DNA of 64,000 bases from Bacillus sp. S/N-304-OC-R1 (GCF_019749375.1 NZ_JACWFE010000001.1:496001-560000); one strand, 5' to 3'; counted from the first letter of the stretch, positions 34,536 through 44,466 are shown. Translations and numbers: made by a program. The notes: generated from the letters alone by a model not told the origin.

Positions 34536-37500
34536 TTATTTTAATATTTCAAGCAGCAGATCCCCTGTTTGAATAGCGTTTCCGTTAGATACATATATAT
34601 CATCGATCATTCCTGAAAACGGGGCTTGAACAGTTGTTTCCATTTTCATCGCTTCAGTTATCATTAAATGATCACCTTTTTCTACTTTTTCTCCCTTTTT
34701 TACGAGAACCTTAATAACTGTCCCAGGCATTGTAGCACCAATATGGCATTCATTGTGTGGATCAGCAGCTATTTTCGAAACGACTGTCGCTTTAATACTT
34801 TCATCTTTAATAACAACTTCGCGCGGCTGTCCATTTAATTCAAAATAAACAACTCTTGTTCCATCCTCTTGCGACTGGCCAATCGAGACAAGCTTTACGA
34901 TGAGCGTTTTTCCTGTTTCGATCTCTATTTCAATTTCTTCGCCAAGTCTCATACCATATAAGAAAGTTGGCGTATCTAATGCGGAAACATCACCAAACTG
35001 CTCAACTGTCTTTGTATAATCCATGAACACTTTCGGGTATAAAGCATATGCAAGTTTATCAAACCAAGTTACTTGTCTGCCAAGCTCCTTGAATAGCTTT
35101 TCTCTTAAAGCTTCAAAATCAACATCTTTTAGCAGCTCACCGGGACGAACAGAAATCGGTTCTCTATTCTTAAGAATAACTTTCTGCAATTCTTCCGGGA
35201 ATCCGCCATATGGCTGTCCAAGATACCCTTCAAATAACTCAACAACAGAATCAGGGAAGTCGAGAGTCATTCCTTTATTAATCACATCTTCCTCTGTTAA
35301 TTGGTTTTGGACCATATATAATGCCATATCTCCAACAACCTTTGAAGAAGGGGTAACCTTAACAATATCTCCAAACATTTGGTTTACACGAGAATACATC
35401 TCTTTTACGTCATCCCATTTTTCTCCTAAGCCTACACCCTTTGCCTGCTGCTGCAGATTACTATATTGTCCACCAGGCATTTCGTGCTGATAGACCTCCG
35501 TATGCGGAGAAATCATGCCGCTTTCAAAATCTCGATAATATTTTCTGACGTCCTCCCAATAGTAAGATAATTGCTCTAATGCATTAATATTAATATTAGG
35601 CTTACGATCCATTCCCTCTAATGCGTAATATAAAGAATTTGCACTAGGCTGTGATGTTAAACCAGCCATTGAGCTAAGAGCTACATCAACAATATCAACA
35701 CCGGCTTCAATTGCTTTTGCATACGTAAATATACCATTTCCACTCGTATCATGTGTATGAAGGTGAATTGGAATATCTACAGTTTCCTTTAACTCAGATA
35801 TTAAGCGATAGGCAGACTGAGGTTTTAATAAACCAGCCATATCCTTAAGCGCCAAGATGTGGGCTCCTTGACTTTCTAGTTCTTTCGCTAATTCTTTATA
35901 ATAATTGATATTATATTTTGACCTAGAAGGATCCATAATGTCACCAGTATAACAAATAGCTGCTTCTGCAATTTTTCCAGTTTGTCTTACCGCATCAATA
36001 GCTACTTCCATTCCTTTGACCCAGTTAAGGCTATCGAAAATTCTGAAAACATCAATTCCAGCTTGTGCTGACTTTTCAACGAACTCGCGAATTACGTTAT
36101 CAGGATAATTAGCATAGCCCACAGCATTTGAGCCTCTAAGCAGCATTTGAAACAGAATATTCGGCATTTTTCCCCTTAGCATCAATAGTCTTTCCCAAGG
36201 ATCTTCTTTTAAGAACCGATAAGCCACATCAAATGTAGCTCCTCCCCACATTTCTGTAGAAAATAATCCAGGCAGCAGTTTTGCTGTTGGTTCTGCGATG
36301 TGTTTAATGTCATTTGTCCTAACACGAGTAGCTAGCAATGACTGGTGAGCATCTCGGAACGTTGTATCTGTCAGCAAGATTTCTTTTTGTTCTTTTATCC
36401 ATTTAACTAAGCCATCTGCTCCATATTGATCAAGAATTTGTTTTGTTCCATCTTGATATGGCATGCTGCTGCTTACTTTGGGGATCCTTGGCTGATCGAA
36501 AACTGGACGTTTTCTTTTTTCAATGCCGGGGAAGCCATTAACAGTTACGTTTGCAATATAGGAGAGCATTTTTGTTCCTCGGTCTTTTCGTTTAGGGAAT
36601 AAAAACAACTCAGGGGTTTTATCGATAAAGGAAGTATCATATTCTCCTTTAAGAAATTTTTCATGCTTTACTACGTTTTCCAAAAAAGGAATATTCGTCT
36701 TAATGCCGCGAATTCTAAATTCCTGAAGATTCCGAACCATTTTGGCAGCAGCCTGCTCAAAGGTCATAGCTTGAGTTGATAATTTTACAAGCAGTGAATC
36801 ATAATAAGGGGTGATGACTGCTCCTTGGAAACCGTTTCCTGCATCAAGCCGAACTCCAAAACCTCCTCCAGACCGGTATGCCATAATTTTTCCTGTATCT
36901 GGCATAAAGTTATTTAGAGGATCCTCCGTTGTAACACGTGACTGGATTGCGAATCCGCTCACATGTATATTTTCTTGAGTTGGAACTCCGACTACTTTAC
37001 TATGAAGGGAATGTCCTTCTGCAATAAGAATTTGTGTGTGAACAATATCAATCCCTGTTACCATCTCAGTAATTGTATGCTCAACTTGAACACGCGGATT
37101 TACTTCAATAAAATAGAAATCTTCTCCGGATACTAAAAATTCGACAGTTCCAGCATTCACATAGTCTACTTTTTTCATTAATCTGACTGCTGCTTCACAA
37201 ATTTCATCTCTTAGCAGCGGCGAAAGAGATACACATGGTGCTACCTCAACTACCTTTTGATGACGACGCTGCACAGAGCAATCTCTTTCATATAAATGAA
37301 CAATATTACCGTGTTTATCTCCAATTATCTGAACTTCAATATGCTTCGGCTTTTCAATAAATTTCTCTACATAAACCTCATCATTACCAAATGCAGCCTT
37401 CGCTTCGGATTTAGCACGTTCATAAGATTCTTTAACTTCCTCAAGACTATTAACAATTCGCATGCCTCTTCCGCCTCCGCCAAGAGAGGCTTTAATGATA

Positions 37501-37976
37501 ATCGGGAATCCATAGTTCTTTCCGAAGCTAACAACATCTTCTAATCCATTTACAGGACCGTCACTGCCAGGGATAACTGGAATTTCTGCCAATTGAGCTT
37601 GTGATCTCGCTTTAACTTTGTCACCAAACATATCTAAGTGCTTGGATTCTGGACCAATAAAAATGATTCCTTCTTCTTCACATCGTTTAGCAAAATGAAT
37701 ATTTTCTGATAAGAATCCATATCCCGGATGAATCGCGTCAACGTCACTATTTTTCGCAATTTCAATAATTCCATCAATATCTAAGTAAGCATCTATTGGT
37801 TTTTTTCCTTCTCCTACAAAATAGGCTTCATCAGCCTTATATCGATGATAGGATCCGGAATCCTCCTTTGAATATATTGCGACTGTACGGATATTTAATT
37901 CTGTACAAGCTCTAAATACCCGGATCGCAATCTCTCCTCTGTTTGCTACTAAAACTTTGTTGATACGTCGGCTCAA
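34536..37976 (-). CDS. pyc: Pyruvate carboxylase
   Basis: 1146 residues, full length. Makes oxaloacetate from pyruvate, bicarbonate and ATP, replenishing the TCA cycle. Domain order: biotin carboxylase (about 1-450, VLVANRGEIAIRVF, glycine loop KASLGGGGRGMRIV, ERDCSVQRRHQK, EVNPRVQVEHTITE), carboxyltransferase (about 530-800, LLTDTTFRDAHQSLLATRVR, ALKDMAGLLKP, HLHTHDTSGNG), allosteric/tetramer region, and C-terminal biotin carrier with EAMKMETT. Start is TTG 37976 (SRRINKVLVANRGE), six bases after GAGGTG; the GTG opening the longer frame is part of the ribosome binding site. Located between ftsW and ctaA as in B. subtilis. Confidence 0.97.
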   Translation of the reverse strand: MSRRINKVLVANRGEIAIRVFRACTELNIRTVAIYSKEDSGSYHRYKADEAYFVGEGKKPIDAYLDIDGIIEIAKNSDVDAIHPGYGFLSENIHFAKRCEEEGIIFIGPESKHLDMFGDKVKARSQAQLAEIPVIPGSDGPVNGLEDVVSFGKNYGFPIIIKASLGGGGRGMRIVNSLEEVKESYERAKSEAKAAFGNDEVYVEKFIEKPKHIEVQIIGDKHGNIVHLYERDCSVQRRHQKVVEVAPCVSLSPLLRDEICEAAVRLMKKVDYVNAGTVEFLVSGEDFYFIEVNPRVQVEHTITEMVTGIDIVHTQILIAEGHSLHSKVVGVPTQENIHVSGFAIQSRVTTEDPLNNFMPDTGKIMAYRSGGGFGVRLDAGNGFQGAVITPYYDSLLVKLSTQAMTFEQAAAKMVRNLQEFRIRGIKTNIPFLENVVKHEKFLKGEYDTSFIDKTPELFLFPKRKDRGTKMLSYIANVTVNGFPGIEKRKRPVFDQPRIPKVSSSMPYQDGTKQILDQYGADGLVKWIKEQKEILLTDTTFRDAHQSLLATRVRTNDIKHIAEPTAKLLPGLFSTEMWGGATFDVAYRFLKEDPWERLLMLRGKMPNILFQMLLRGSNAVGYANYPDNVIREFVEKSAQAGIDVFRIFDSLNWVKGMEVAIDAVRQTGKIAEAAICYTGDIMDPSRSKYNINYYKELAKELESQGAHILALKDMAGLLKPQSAYRLISELKETVDIPIHLHTHDTSGNGIFTYAKAIEAGVDIVDVALSSMAGLTSQPSANSLYYALEGMDRKPNININALEQLSYYWEDVRKYYRDFESGMISPHTEVYQHEMPGGQYSNLQQQAKGVGLGEKWDDVKEMYSRVNQMFGDIVKVTPSSKVVGDMALYMVQNQLTEEDVINKGMTLDFPDSVVELFEGYLGQPYGGFPEELQKVILKNREPISVRPGELLKDVDFEALREKLFKELGRQVTWFDKLAYALYPKVFMDYTKTVEQFGDVSALDTPTFLYGMRLGEEIEIEIETGKTLIVKLVSIGQSQEDGTRVVYFELNGQPREVVIKDESIKATVVSKIAADPHNECHIGATMPGTVIKVLVKKGEKVEKGDHLMITEAMKMETTVQAPFSGMIDDIYVSNGNAIQTGDLLLEILK

Positions 37977-38145
37977 GAAAAACACCTCTTCTTCAATTTT
38001 TGATTTTTCTGGAAATTGAGAATATGCAATGGCCGTTGCATAGCCGATTGCATTAATTCATGCACTTGATTGCCTAATATCTTGTTGTAGTTGCCAAATC
38101 ATCAAGAGCAGGAAAACTTATTAACAAGTGAAGGATAACTGTCAC

Positions 38146-39351
38146 TTATTTACGGAAATTATAAATCTTATTATTGGATACATTTCGAACCGGCTCCGGA
38201 TGTTCCTTCTCTTTTGTTCCTTTATATTTTTGTTCATATGTAACGAACATCGATATATTTACGAGAATTCCCATTGCAAGAGAAAGCTGCAAGAGAGATG
38301 AGCCTCCATAACTAATAAATGGCAATGGTACACCTGTTAAAGGGATAACACCGGATATTCCCGCTAGGTTAGTAAACGATTGAATTCCTATCATACTAGA
38401 AATCCCAATTGCTAGTAAACTCCCAAATGGATCCTTACATTTTAATCCTATATATAGTCCTCGGAGAACGATATACCCGAGCAGCAATAAAACAAAACAT
38501 ACACCAAATGCGCCTAACTCTTCAGCAACAACTGCCATGATAAAATCGGTATGGGCTTCTGGTAAGTATCCAAGCTTTTGAATACTGTTTCCTAAACCCA
38601 GCCCTTTCACTCCACCTGCGCCTAAAGCTAAATAGGAGTTGACCAAGTGATAGCCGAAATCTGTTACAAACGGATCTTGAAATGCCTCAAAACGGCCTAA
38701 TCGCACTTTTGTAAAAATTTTATTCTGCATTATTAAAACTAGCGGAGCAACGATTAATACACCAATTGTTCCTAGCTTAAGGATATTTTTATAGCTCATA
38801 CCCGAAGAAAAAATAATCATCGCTGCAATAGCAAAGATGATCGCAGCTGTCCCAAAATCCGGCTGAATTGCAACAAATAAACAGGCAAGAAACAAATAAA
38901 CAAGCGGTGGAACAACTCCTCTGTTAAACTCATTTATATATGTCTGTTTCTTTGCATAGACAGCAGATAAATAAATAATAACTGTTAGTTTTACAAACTC
39001 TGAAGGCTGTAAACTTCTGCTCCCGAGTTTAAACCAGCTCTGTGCATTTCCCGCAGCATGTCCAAATATAAATAAAGCAAATAACCCGATTAATGAAAAA
39101 AATACCATCGGTACAAGAAACTTATTGCTTTGCATCGCTTTGTAAGGAAACAGTGCAGTGATCACAAAAGCAATTGCTCCAAAAATTATATGCAGCTTTT
39201 GCTTGTCATAAAAATAATCACTTGGATATCCATAGCGCTGTACGGCTATTACCATACTTGCGCTAAAAATCATGATCAGGCCAAAAATTGATAAAAGAGC
39301 AACAGCAATAACTAAAGAATAATCATATGATTTTAAGATTTTTTTTAACAT
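38146..39351 (-). CDS. ftsW: FtsW/RodA/SpoVE-family glycosyltransferase, probably FtsW
   Basis: 401 residues with about ten transmembrane helices. SEDS-family peptidoglycan polymerase. Signature segments are QPDFGTAAIIFAIAAMIIF (about 164-182), AEELGAFGVCFVLLLLGYIV (about 277-296) and the final GVIPLTGVPLPFISYGGSSL (about 334-353). The conserved Asp expected in the large extracellular loop is plausible in EAHTDFIMAVVAEELG. The position between ylaN and pyc is that of B. subtilis ftsW (ylaO), so the divisome member is favoured over RodA or SpoVE. Confidence 0.93.
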   Translation of the reverse strand: MLKKILKSYDYSLVIAVALLSIFGLIMIFSASMVIAVQRYGYPSDYFYDKQKLHIIFGAIAFVITALFPYKAMQSNKFLVPMVFFSLIGLFALFIFGHAAGNAQSWFKLGSRSLQPSEFVKLTVIIYLSAVYAKKQTYINEFNRGVVPPLVYLFLACLFVAIQPDFGTAAIIFAIAAMIIFSSGMSYKNILKLGTIGVLIVAPLVLIMQNKIFTKVRLGRFEAFQDPFVTDFGYHLVNSYLALGAGGVKGLGLGNSIQKLGYLPEAHTDFIMAVVAEELGAFGVCFVLLLLGYIVLRGLYIGLKCKDPFGSLLAIGISSMIGIQSFTNLAGISGVIPLTGVPLPFISYGGSSLLQLSLAMGILVNISMFVTYEQKYKGTKEKEHPEPVRNVSNNKIYNFRK

Positions 39352-39465
39352 CCAGCCTCTTCCCTTATCTTCTATGTAGAGTTATTTATTCGGCTAAAGC
39401 ACTAAAATATCCTGCATCGAAGAAAAGTTGTTTTAAATGTAACACACTATTTAAGGAAAATCTAT

Positions 39466-39503
39466 AATAATGTCATACTATTTAATTATTTTATGACATT
39501 ATT
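39466..39503. promoter_or_regulatory. Inverted repeat upstream of ftsW
   Basis: ATAATGTCATA (39467-39477) and TATGACATTAT (39492-39502) are perfect inverted copies separated by 14 bases, about 115-150 bases upstream of the ftsW start. No T-run follows in either direction, which favours an operator or structured leader over a terminator. Confidence 0.45.
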
Positions 39504-39560
39504 TCCAATCTTTCTTTCTGATGCAGAATAACCTTTATTGCCTTAGACCTTTAATTATAA

Positions 39561-39743
39561 GGCTCAGTTAAGCGTAGTTGTTGATTTCCGCTGAAGGCAC
39601 TCGCTTTCCGCGGGCGGTCCGGGAGCCTCCTCGTTGCTATCACTCCTGCGGGGTCTCCCAATGACTCGCTTTTCCCGCAGGAGTCTCGTGCCTTCCGCTT
39701 CAATCAACAAGTGCAAAAATCAACATTCTGCTTTAACAAAGCT
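39561..39743. repeat. Full-length Bacillaceae intergenic repeat (REP-like)
   Basis: 183 bases, GC-rich against its AT-rich surroundings. Outer ends match the short copy at 25891-25965 (TTGTTGATT and AATCAACAAGTGCA). The inner part has GAAGGCAC.../...GTGCCTTC arms and CGCGGG/CCCGCAGGAG elements able to form a large hairpin. I recognise the general sequence as widespread in Bacillus-group genomes. It encodes nothing and looks like a non-autonomous repeat. Confidence 0.8.
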
Positions 39744-39753
39744 AATTATAAAA

Positions 39754-39787
39754 AAACTCAAACAATCAAAATTGAATGTTTGAGTTT
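39754..39787 (-). terminator. Terminator after ylaN
   Basis: AAACTCAAACA...TGTTTGAGTTT with 11-base perfect arms and T-rich minus-strand tail. Confidence 0.88.
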
Positions 39788-39795
39788 TTATTAGT

Positions 39796-40077
39796 TTATT
39801 TTCTTACAGAGGCATCATGAAGAATAGAAAGCTCCCTTTCTAATTCCGCCATAATTGCCTTTCCTTTCTTTTCTTCAATTAATCCAAGTCGGACCGCAAA
39901 ATCTATTTCCCTAGACAACCCAAACATTTGCGTATCAAGCACCTCTTCATATAAAGGGCATTGTGGCATTGTAAGATTGTCCATTTGCACTTTTATTAAT
40001 TTCAATATTTTATCAGCATCAGCCCTTAATAAGGCATTTGCTCTTTCCTTGTGGTCAATAATCATTTCTGAAGTCAA
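39796..40077 (-). CDS. ylaN: YlaN family protein
   Basis: 93 residues, strongly conserved: [42 protein letters not shown]-type core (about 25-66). Essential under low iron in B. subtilis; recent work links YlaN to Fur and iron homeostasis. Start is TTG 40077 (TSEMIIDH), spaced 7-8 bases after GGGGGATT and aligned with the known N-terminus. Neighbours ftsW and the glutaminase gene are conserved with B. subtilis. Confidence 0.95.
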   Translation of the reverse strand: MTSEMIIDHKERANALLRADADKILKLIKVQMDNLTMPQCPLYEEVLDTQMFGLSREIDFAVRLGLIEEKKGKAIMAELERELSILHDASVRK

Positions 40078-40169
40078 CTTTCAATCCCCCATTTCCGAGC
40101 GATTATCCTATCTATAAATTTTATACTTAAGACAAGAAAAAAGCAAGAATAATGAGGGATGCTCACTTA

Positions 40170-41126
40170 TTAAAAAATACTAAAATCATATTGTTTCGAG
40201 AGTTCTTCCATTAGCCTTATTCCTGCTATACTGTTTCCCTTCTCATCCAATGAGGGTCCGAAAATCCCAATCCCATACTTTTCAGGCACGACAGCAAGTA
40301 TTCCTCCTGCAACTCCGCTTTTAGCTGGAATTCCTACTTTAATTGCAAATTCTCCAGAAGCATTGTACATTCCGCAAGTGACCATAAATGTTTTACAAAT
40401 TCTCGCTATTTGAACTGGTATTAGCCTTTCTCCAGTTTGAGGATCCACCCCATTTAATGCAAAAACAGCGCCTATTCTAGCTAACTCAAAGCAATTCATT
40501 TCAATTGCACATTGTTTTGTATATATTCTCATTAATTCTTCAATATCACTATCTATAACTTTATGCTGTTTCATAAAATAACATAGAGATCGGTTAAGCC
40601 ATGCGGTTTCTAGCTCTGAGTCTGCAACTTCTGCATCATATGTAAGCTCAGAGTTATTCGCCAATCGTTTTACAAAATGAATAATTCGTTCCCATTTTTC
40701 CATCTCATTATGCCCTTTAATCATGTTTGTCACAGCAAGGGCACCTGCATTAATCATTGGATTCAACGGCTTAGATGGAATTGAAGTTTCGAGCTTTGAA
40801 ATCGAATTAAAAGGATCACCAGTCGGCTCCATTCCAACTCTGTCGAAGACATATTCAACACCATTATCCTCCAATGCAAGAGCTAACACGAGTACTTTAG
40901 AGATACTTTGCAATGTGAATCTTTTTGTATAAGATCCAGCGTACATGCATTCATTATTACTTTTATAAATAGCGATGGATAAATCATTTTTATTTGCTTT
41001 AGCAAGGGCTGGAATATAGTCTGCCACCTTCCCTTTTTCAACAAGTGGAGAAACCAAATTTATCAGCTTCTGCAAATCCTCATTTGTTTGACATGTCAAT
41101 CCAATTTCCTCCAAACATTTGGTCAT
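40170..41126 (-). CDS. glsA: Glutaminase
   Basis: 318 residues. Hydrolyses glutamine to glutamate and ammonia. Serine beta-lactamase-like fold with the S-x-x-K catalytic motif in [14 protein letters not shown] (about 70-83). Other family blocks: [16 protein letters not shown] (about 115-130), [14 protein letters not shown] and [26 protein letters not shown] (about 251-276). Matches the yla-region glutaminase of B. subtilis (ylaM/glsA2). Divergent from ylaL. Confidence 0.95.
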   Translation of the reverse strand: MTKCLEEIGLTCQTNEDLQKLINLVSPLVEKGKVADYIPALAKANKNDLSIAIYKSNNECMYAGSYTKRFTLQSISKVLVLALALEDNGVEYVFDRVGMEPTGDPFNSISKLETSIPSKPLNPMINAGALAVTNMIKGHNEMEKWERIIHFVKRLANNSELTYDAEVADSELETAWLNRSLCYFMKQHKVIDSDIEELMRIYTKQCAIEMNCFELARIGAVFALNGVDPQTGERLIPVQIARICKTFMVTCGMYNASGEFAIKVGIPAKSGVAGGILAVVPEKYGIGIFGPSLDEKGNSIAGIRLMEELSKQYDFSIF

Positions 41127-41228
41127 TTAATACTATTTTTCATAAACATTCTCTTTTTATCTATTGTTGATGCAGTTAGTATAATCCTATCTCTACACAG
41201 GAATTAATTCTAGCATGCGCTTGAAAGT

Positions 41229-41257
41229 ATGACAATTAGATTAAAAATCTGTATACT
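41229..41257 (+). promoter_or_regulatory. Sigma-A promoter of ylaL
   Basis: ATGACA (41229-41234), 17-base spacer, TATACT (41252-41257); five of six matches in each box, 46 bases before the ylaL start. Confidence 0.6.
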
Positions 41258-41302
41258 TACCATTGTAAATAAGTTTGATTGGCCTTTTTAGGAGGAATAA
41301 AA

Positions 41303-41803
41303 ATGGAAAATATTATTGCATTAGGCGGTAATGTTAAATATTCAATTACACTTGATCCAGGGGTATGGATATTTGATGACCGAAAAGTGGATTTACTCAC
41401 TTATTTTGAATCGGAAAAAGAGGAAGATAAATCTTTAGAAGAATATACGAAGGCAGTTTCGAAGCATTGGGATCGAGAAATTATGGAGGGTGCTGTATAT
41501 CCTCCTACTTTAAAAACTGAGAAGAAATTTGAAAAAGAAAAAGTGCTTACTGGAACATTCGGTATTCCGTTAAAGCCCTTTATCCAAAACGCTGAACCAG
41601 AAAAAGATGCTTCTACCTTTATTATCGTAACTGAAGAAGACGAGGAAGTTCAGATGCCTATTCAAAAGGCTGAGGAAGTAATTTTGGGCTTCTCTATTAA
41701 TGGCAAGCCTTTGAGAGATGACGGACCGGTTCATGTTTATTTCGGGGATGGCAGCAATAAAAATAACCCGATTAAGAAAGTAAAGGCTTTTAAAATTCAA
41801 TAA
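41303..41803 (+). CDS. ylaL: Conserved hypothetical protein YlaL
   Basis: 166 residues. N-terminus ENIIALGGNVKYSITLDPGVWIFDDRKVDL, acidic middle, and FGIPLKPFIQNAEP region. Occupies the ylaL position between glutaminase and phoH. Such proteins are sometimes labelled peptidyl-prolyl isomerase in databases, but I see no cyclophilin or FKBP motif. ATG 41303 follows AGGAGGAA. Upstream sigma-A-like promoter and downstream terminator suggest a single-gene unit. Confidence 0.82.
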   Translation: MENIIALGGNVKYSITLDPGVWIFDDRKVDLLTYFESEKEEDKSLEEYTKAVSKHWDREIMEGAVYPPTLKTEKKFEKEKVLTGTFGIPLKPFIQNAEPEKDASTFIIVTEEDEEVQMPIQKAEEVILGFSINGKPLRDDGPVHVYFGDGSNKNNPIKKVKAFKIQ

Positions 41804-41811
41804 CTCAGGAT

Positions 41812-41833
41812 GGGGCAATATTTTATTGCCCCT
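41812..41833 (+). terminator. Terminator after ylaL
   Basis: GGGGCAATA...TATTGCCCC followed by TTTTT. Confidence 0.92.
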
Positions 41834-41864
41834 TTTTAACACACATTCACCTCACTACAAGTTG

Positions 41865-43193
41865 TTATAATAGATCAGCAGCTAGTTGTGCCAGTCCAGA
41901 TCTCTCCCCTTTAACAAGCTTCACATGTCCTGAAATCATCTGATCCTTAAATCTCTCAACTACATATGTTAATCCATTATTATAGGCATCTAAATATGGA
42001 TGATCAATTTGTTCCGGATCTCCCATTAATACAATTTTACTTCCTTCCCCTACACGGGTAAGTATTGTTTTCACTTCATGTTTAGTAAGATTTTGCGCTT
42101 CATCAATAATTATATATTGATCCGGAATACTTCTTCCCCTAATATATGTCAGTGCCTCTACTTCTATAGAACCCATTCCTGCCAAAATGGCATCCAATTC
42201 ACCAGGTTTTTTTACGTTAAATAAATATTCAAGATTATCAAAAATAGGCTGCATCCACGGTCTGAGCTTTTCTTCCTTCTCGCCAGGAAGATAGCCTAAA
42301 TCTTTGCCAACAGGGACAATCGGTCTTGCTACAAGGAGCTTTTTATATTCTCCGTAATCTTCCGTTTGCATAAGACCAGATGCTAAGGCAATCAAAGTTT
42401 TGCCTGTTCCAGCCTTTCCAGTTAATGTAACAAGCGGAAGATCTTTTCTTAATAGGAGATCCAAAGCCATTGTTTGCTGAACATTTCTCGATTTAATTCC
42501 CCAAATATGGTCATAATCGAATATAAGCTTTTTTATTTTTTTCCTTGTTTTATCAACATAGCCAACAGCAGATCCAGAAGATCCTAAAGCGTCCTTCATG
42601 ATCAGGAATTGATTGGGATAGACAGGAAACGTAACAACTTCAGAAATATGAAGTTCTCCTTTTTCATAAAATCGATTTAAAGTATCCTTCCCAATATATA
42701 CTTCCAAAAACCCTGTATACAGATGGTCATTTTCAATCACACGATCACTCAGGTAGTCTTCACTCATTAAACCAATTGCATCCGCTTTTACTCTTACAAG
42801 CGCATCTTTACTGACTAATATTACACTCCTTCCATTTTCCTTCGTTTCTTCTTCAAGAGATAGATTTTTTGCTACAGCTAAAATGCGATTATCATTCGTT
42901 TTTTCAATAAAAATATCCTGCAGCTGATGAAAGGACCTATGATTTAATTCAATTCGCAAACTTCCGCCATTCTCAAGAGGAATTTTTTCATGTAGTTTAC
43001 CAGCACCTCTAAAGCTGTCTATTAGCCGTGATACATGTCTTGCATTTCTGCCAATCTCGTCCATATATCTTTTCTTTGAATCCACTTCTTCAAGCACAAC
43101 TGCTGGTATCACTACTTCATTATCTTCAAAAGAAAAAATCGAATGAGGGTCTTGTAACAAGACGTTTGTATCTAACACATATATTTTACTCAA
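41865..43193 (-). CDS. phoH: PhoH-family ATPase with N-terminal PIN domain (YlaK)
   Basis: 442 residues. PIN-type ribonuclease domain (about 4-140, YVLDTNVLLQDP and VVLEEVDSKK acidic residues, then EEETKENGRSVILVSKD) is followed by a PhoH P-loop ATPase (about 220-435) with Walker A GKAGTGKT and Walker B IIIDEAQN. Such PhoH2-type proteins combine RNA cleavage and unwinding. Start is TTG 43193, seven bases after AGGAGG, matching the B. subtilis length. The open frame extends 61 codons upstream but overlaps the ylaJ leader and is not conserved. Confidence 0.93.
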   Translation of the reverse strand: MSKIYVLDTNVLLQDPHSIFSFEDNEVVIPAVVLEEVDSKKRYMDEIGRNARHVSRLIDSFRGAGKLHEKIPLENGGSLRIELNHRSFHQLQDIFIEKTNDNRILAVAKNLSLEEETKENGRSVILVSKDALVRVKADAIGLMSEDYLSDRVIENDHLYTGFLEVYIGKDTLNRFYEKGELHISEVVTFPVYPNQFLIMKDALGSSGSAVGYVDKTRKKIKKLIFDYDHIWGIKSRNVQQTMALDLLLRKDLPLVTLTGKAGTGKTLIALASGLMQTEDYGEYKKLLVARPIVPVGKDLGYLPGEKEEKLRPWMQPIFDNLEYLFNVKKPGELDAILAGMGSIEVEALTYIRGRSIPDQYIIIDEAQNLTKHEVKTILTRVGEGSKIVLMGDPEQIDHPYLDAYNNGLTYVVERFKDQMISGHVKLVKGERSGLAQLAADLL

Positions 43194-43375
43194 TCTAATG
43201 CCTCCTGCTCCTCTTAGGTCTATTAAACAGTGGAACGAATGGAACTTTGCTAAAATATATGTTTTACCGAATAAAGATAGAAGAAATTTTGCACAATAAC
43301 CGTTAAAGAATCCTTTAAAATGCTGTGAATCTGAAAATTTCAGAAGTCCAGTTAGAGTATAGGAGTTGGTAAACA

Positions 43376-43978
43376 TTGAAAAGGATGCTGCTAGCAGGAC
43401 TGGCTGTTTTATTAATTGCCGGTTGTGGATTTAATAATAATCAAACGAAAGAAAATAATAATGGGAACAATTTAGTTAATGTAAAAAACAGTACGATTCA
43501 GGAGGTCGACCGTACAACTGGACAACAAACAGCACGTAGGCTCGTTAAACTAGCCAGTAGTATTCCTAATGTTAATAATGCAACAGCAGTTGTATTAGGC
43601 CGTTATGCAATCGTAGGATTAGATGTAAATAAAAATCTGGAAAGATCAGAAGTAGGCGCTATAAAATACTCAGTAGCGGAAAGTTTAAAAAATGACCCCG
43701 ATGGTGCACGTGCTATCATCATCGCTGATCCCGATATAAATGCCCGGTTACGGGAAATCTCCGATGATATTCAAAACGGCAGGCCCATTCAAGGAATAAT
43801 GAATGAATTAGCCGATATAGCAGGCCGGTTAATGCCCGAAATCCCTGCAGATATTATCGATCCTAAACCTAAAAATGCTCCTGAGGAACCAAAGAAGCAA
43901 ATGAATGAACAAGAAGGAAGAAAGCTGGAAAAACAACAAGAGGAACAATCCAATCACTATAAAGATAAACGTGAATAA
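43376..43978 (+). CDS. ylaJ: YhcN/YlaJ family sporulation lipoprotein
   Basis: 200 residues. Signal peptide with lipobox LIAGC (Cys17), an Asn-rich linker (about 18-40) and the YhcN/YlaJ domain (about 50-150, VKLASSIPNVNNATAVVLGRYAIVGLDV). The tail is Lys/Glu/Gln-rich coiled coil. Family members sit in the inner spore membrane and influence germination. The start is probably TTG 43376; ATG 43385 is an alternative. Confidence 0.9.
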   Translation: MKRMLLAGLAVLLIAGCGFNNNQTKENNNGNNLVNVKNSTIQEVDRTTGQQTARRLVKLASSIPNVNNATAVVLGRYAIVGLDVNKNLERSEVGAIKYSVAESLKNDPDGARAIIIADPDINARLREISDDIQNGRPIQGIMNELADIAGRLMPEIPADIIDPKPKNAPEEPKKQMNEQEGRKLEKQQEEQSNHYKDKRE

Positions 43979-43990
43979 TACATTAAAATG

Positions 43991-44022
43991 AAAAATACCT
44001 AGTCTTTTGACTAGGCATTTTT
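43991..44022. terminator. Bidirectional terminator between ylaJ and split-barrel gene
   Basis: AAAAATACCTAGTC...GACTAGGCATTTTT hairpin between convergent genes; overlaps the 3' end of the minus-strand gene. Confidence 0.88.
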
Positions 44023-44466
44023 CATTGCATCCATTACTTGTTTATCTAGACGTGCAGCAGCATCTTTATCATATGTTTTATCATATTGAGGTTCAGAAAC
44101 AATTTTCGATCCATAGAACATAACATCCCGAACTTCTTTAATAGTTATCTCTACTAAAGCGAGCTTTAATGGGACACCTTCTAGCTTTTCTTCCTTAACA
44201 GCCCCATCCCCTGCAATGGAATATGTAGACTCATTTGCAATTACATTAACGACTGCTTTATTGTTCTCTTTAATATTTTGAACAATTCTAGAACGATTAT
44301 CTACTGCAAAGTAAATCGTTTCTTCATCCTTTGCCAGTACCCACGAAATCGCACTTACATTCGGCCCGCCTGTTTCATAATCAATTGTAGCTAATGTAAC
44401 AAACCGCTCTTGCTGAAGTGCTTCAAAAAGTGGCTGAATTAACTTAGGTTCAACCTGATTTGCCAT
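44011..44466 (-). CDS. Pyridoxamine 5'-phosphate oxidase family (FMN-binding split barrel) protein
   Basis: 151 residues. Split-barrel flavoprotein: LQQERFVTLATIDYETGGPNVSAISWVLAKDEETIYFAVDNRSRIVQNIKEN-type strand pattern over about 17-68 is the FMN-binding core. The family includes heme-degrading, F420-dependent and pyridoxamine-phosphate oxidases; substrate cannot be assigned. No signal peptide; cytoplasmic. Not an obvious part of the yla operon of B. subtilis. ATG follows AGGAGGGA. Confidence 0.85.
   Translation of the reverse strand: MANQVEPKLIQPLFEALQQERFVTLATIDYETGGPNVSAISWVLAKDEETIYFAVDNRSRIVQNIKENNKAVVNVIANESTYSIAGDGAVKEEKLEGVPLKLALVEITIKEVRDVMFYGSKIVSEPQYDKTYDKDAAARLDKQVMDAMKNA

Larger units (their letters stand above)
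39352..39795. other. Intergenic region upstream of ftsW
   Basis: 444 bases without a gene. Holds an 11-base-arm inverted repeat (39466-39503), the full intergenic repeat (39561-39743) and the ylaN terminator (39754-39787). Confidence 0.8.

Noticed and set aside
41865-43376. 503-residue version of PhoH
   Set aside because: The 61-codon N-terminal extension crosses the divergent promoter region; TTG 43193 has the ribosome binding site and restores family length.
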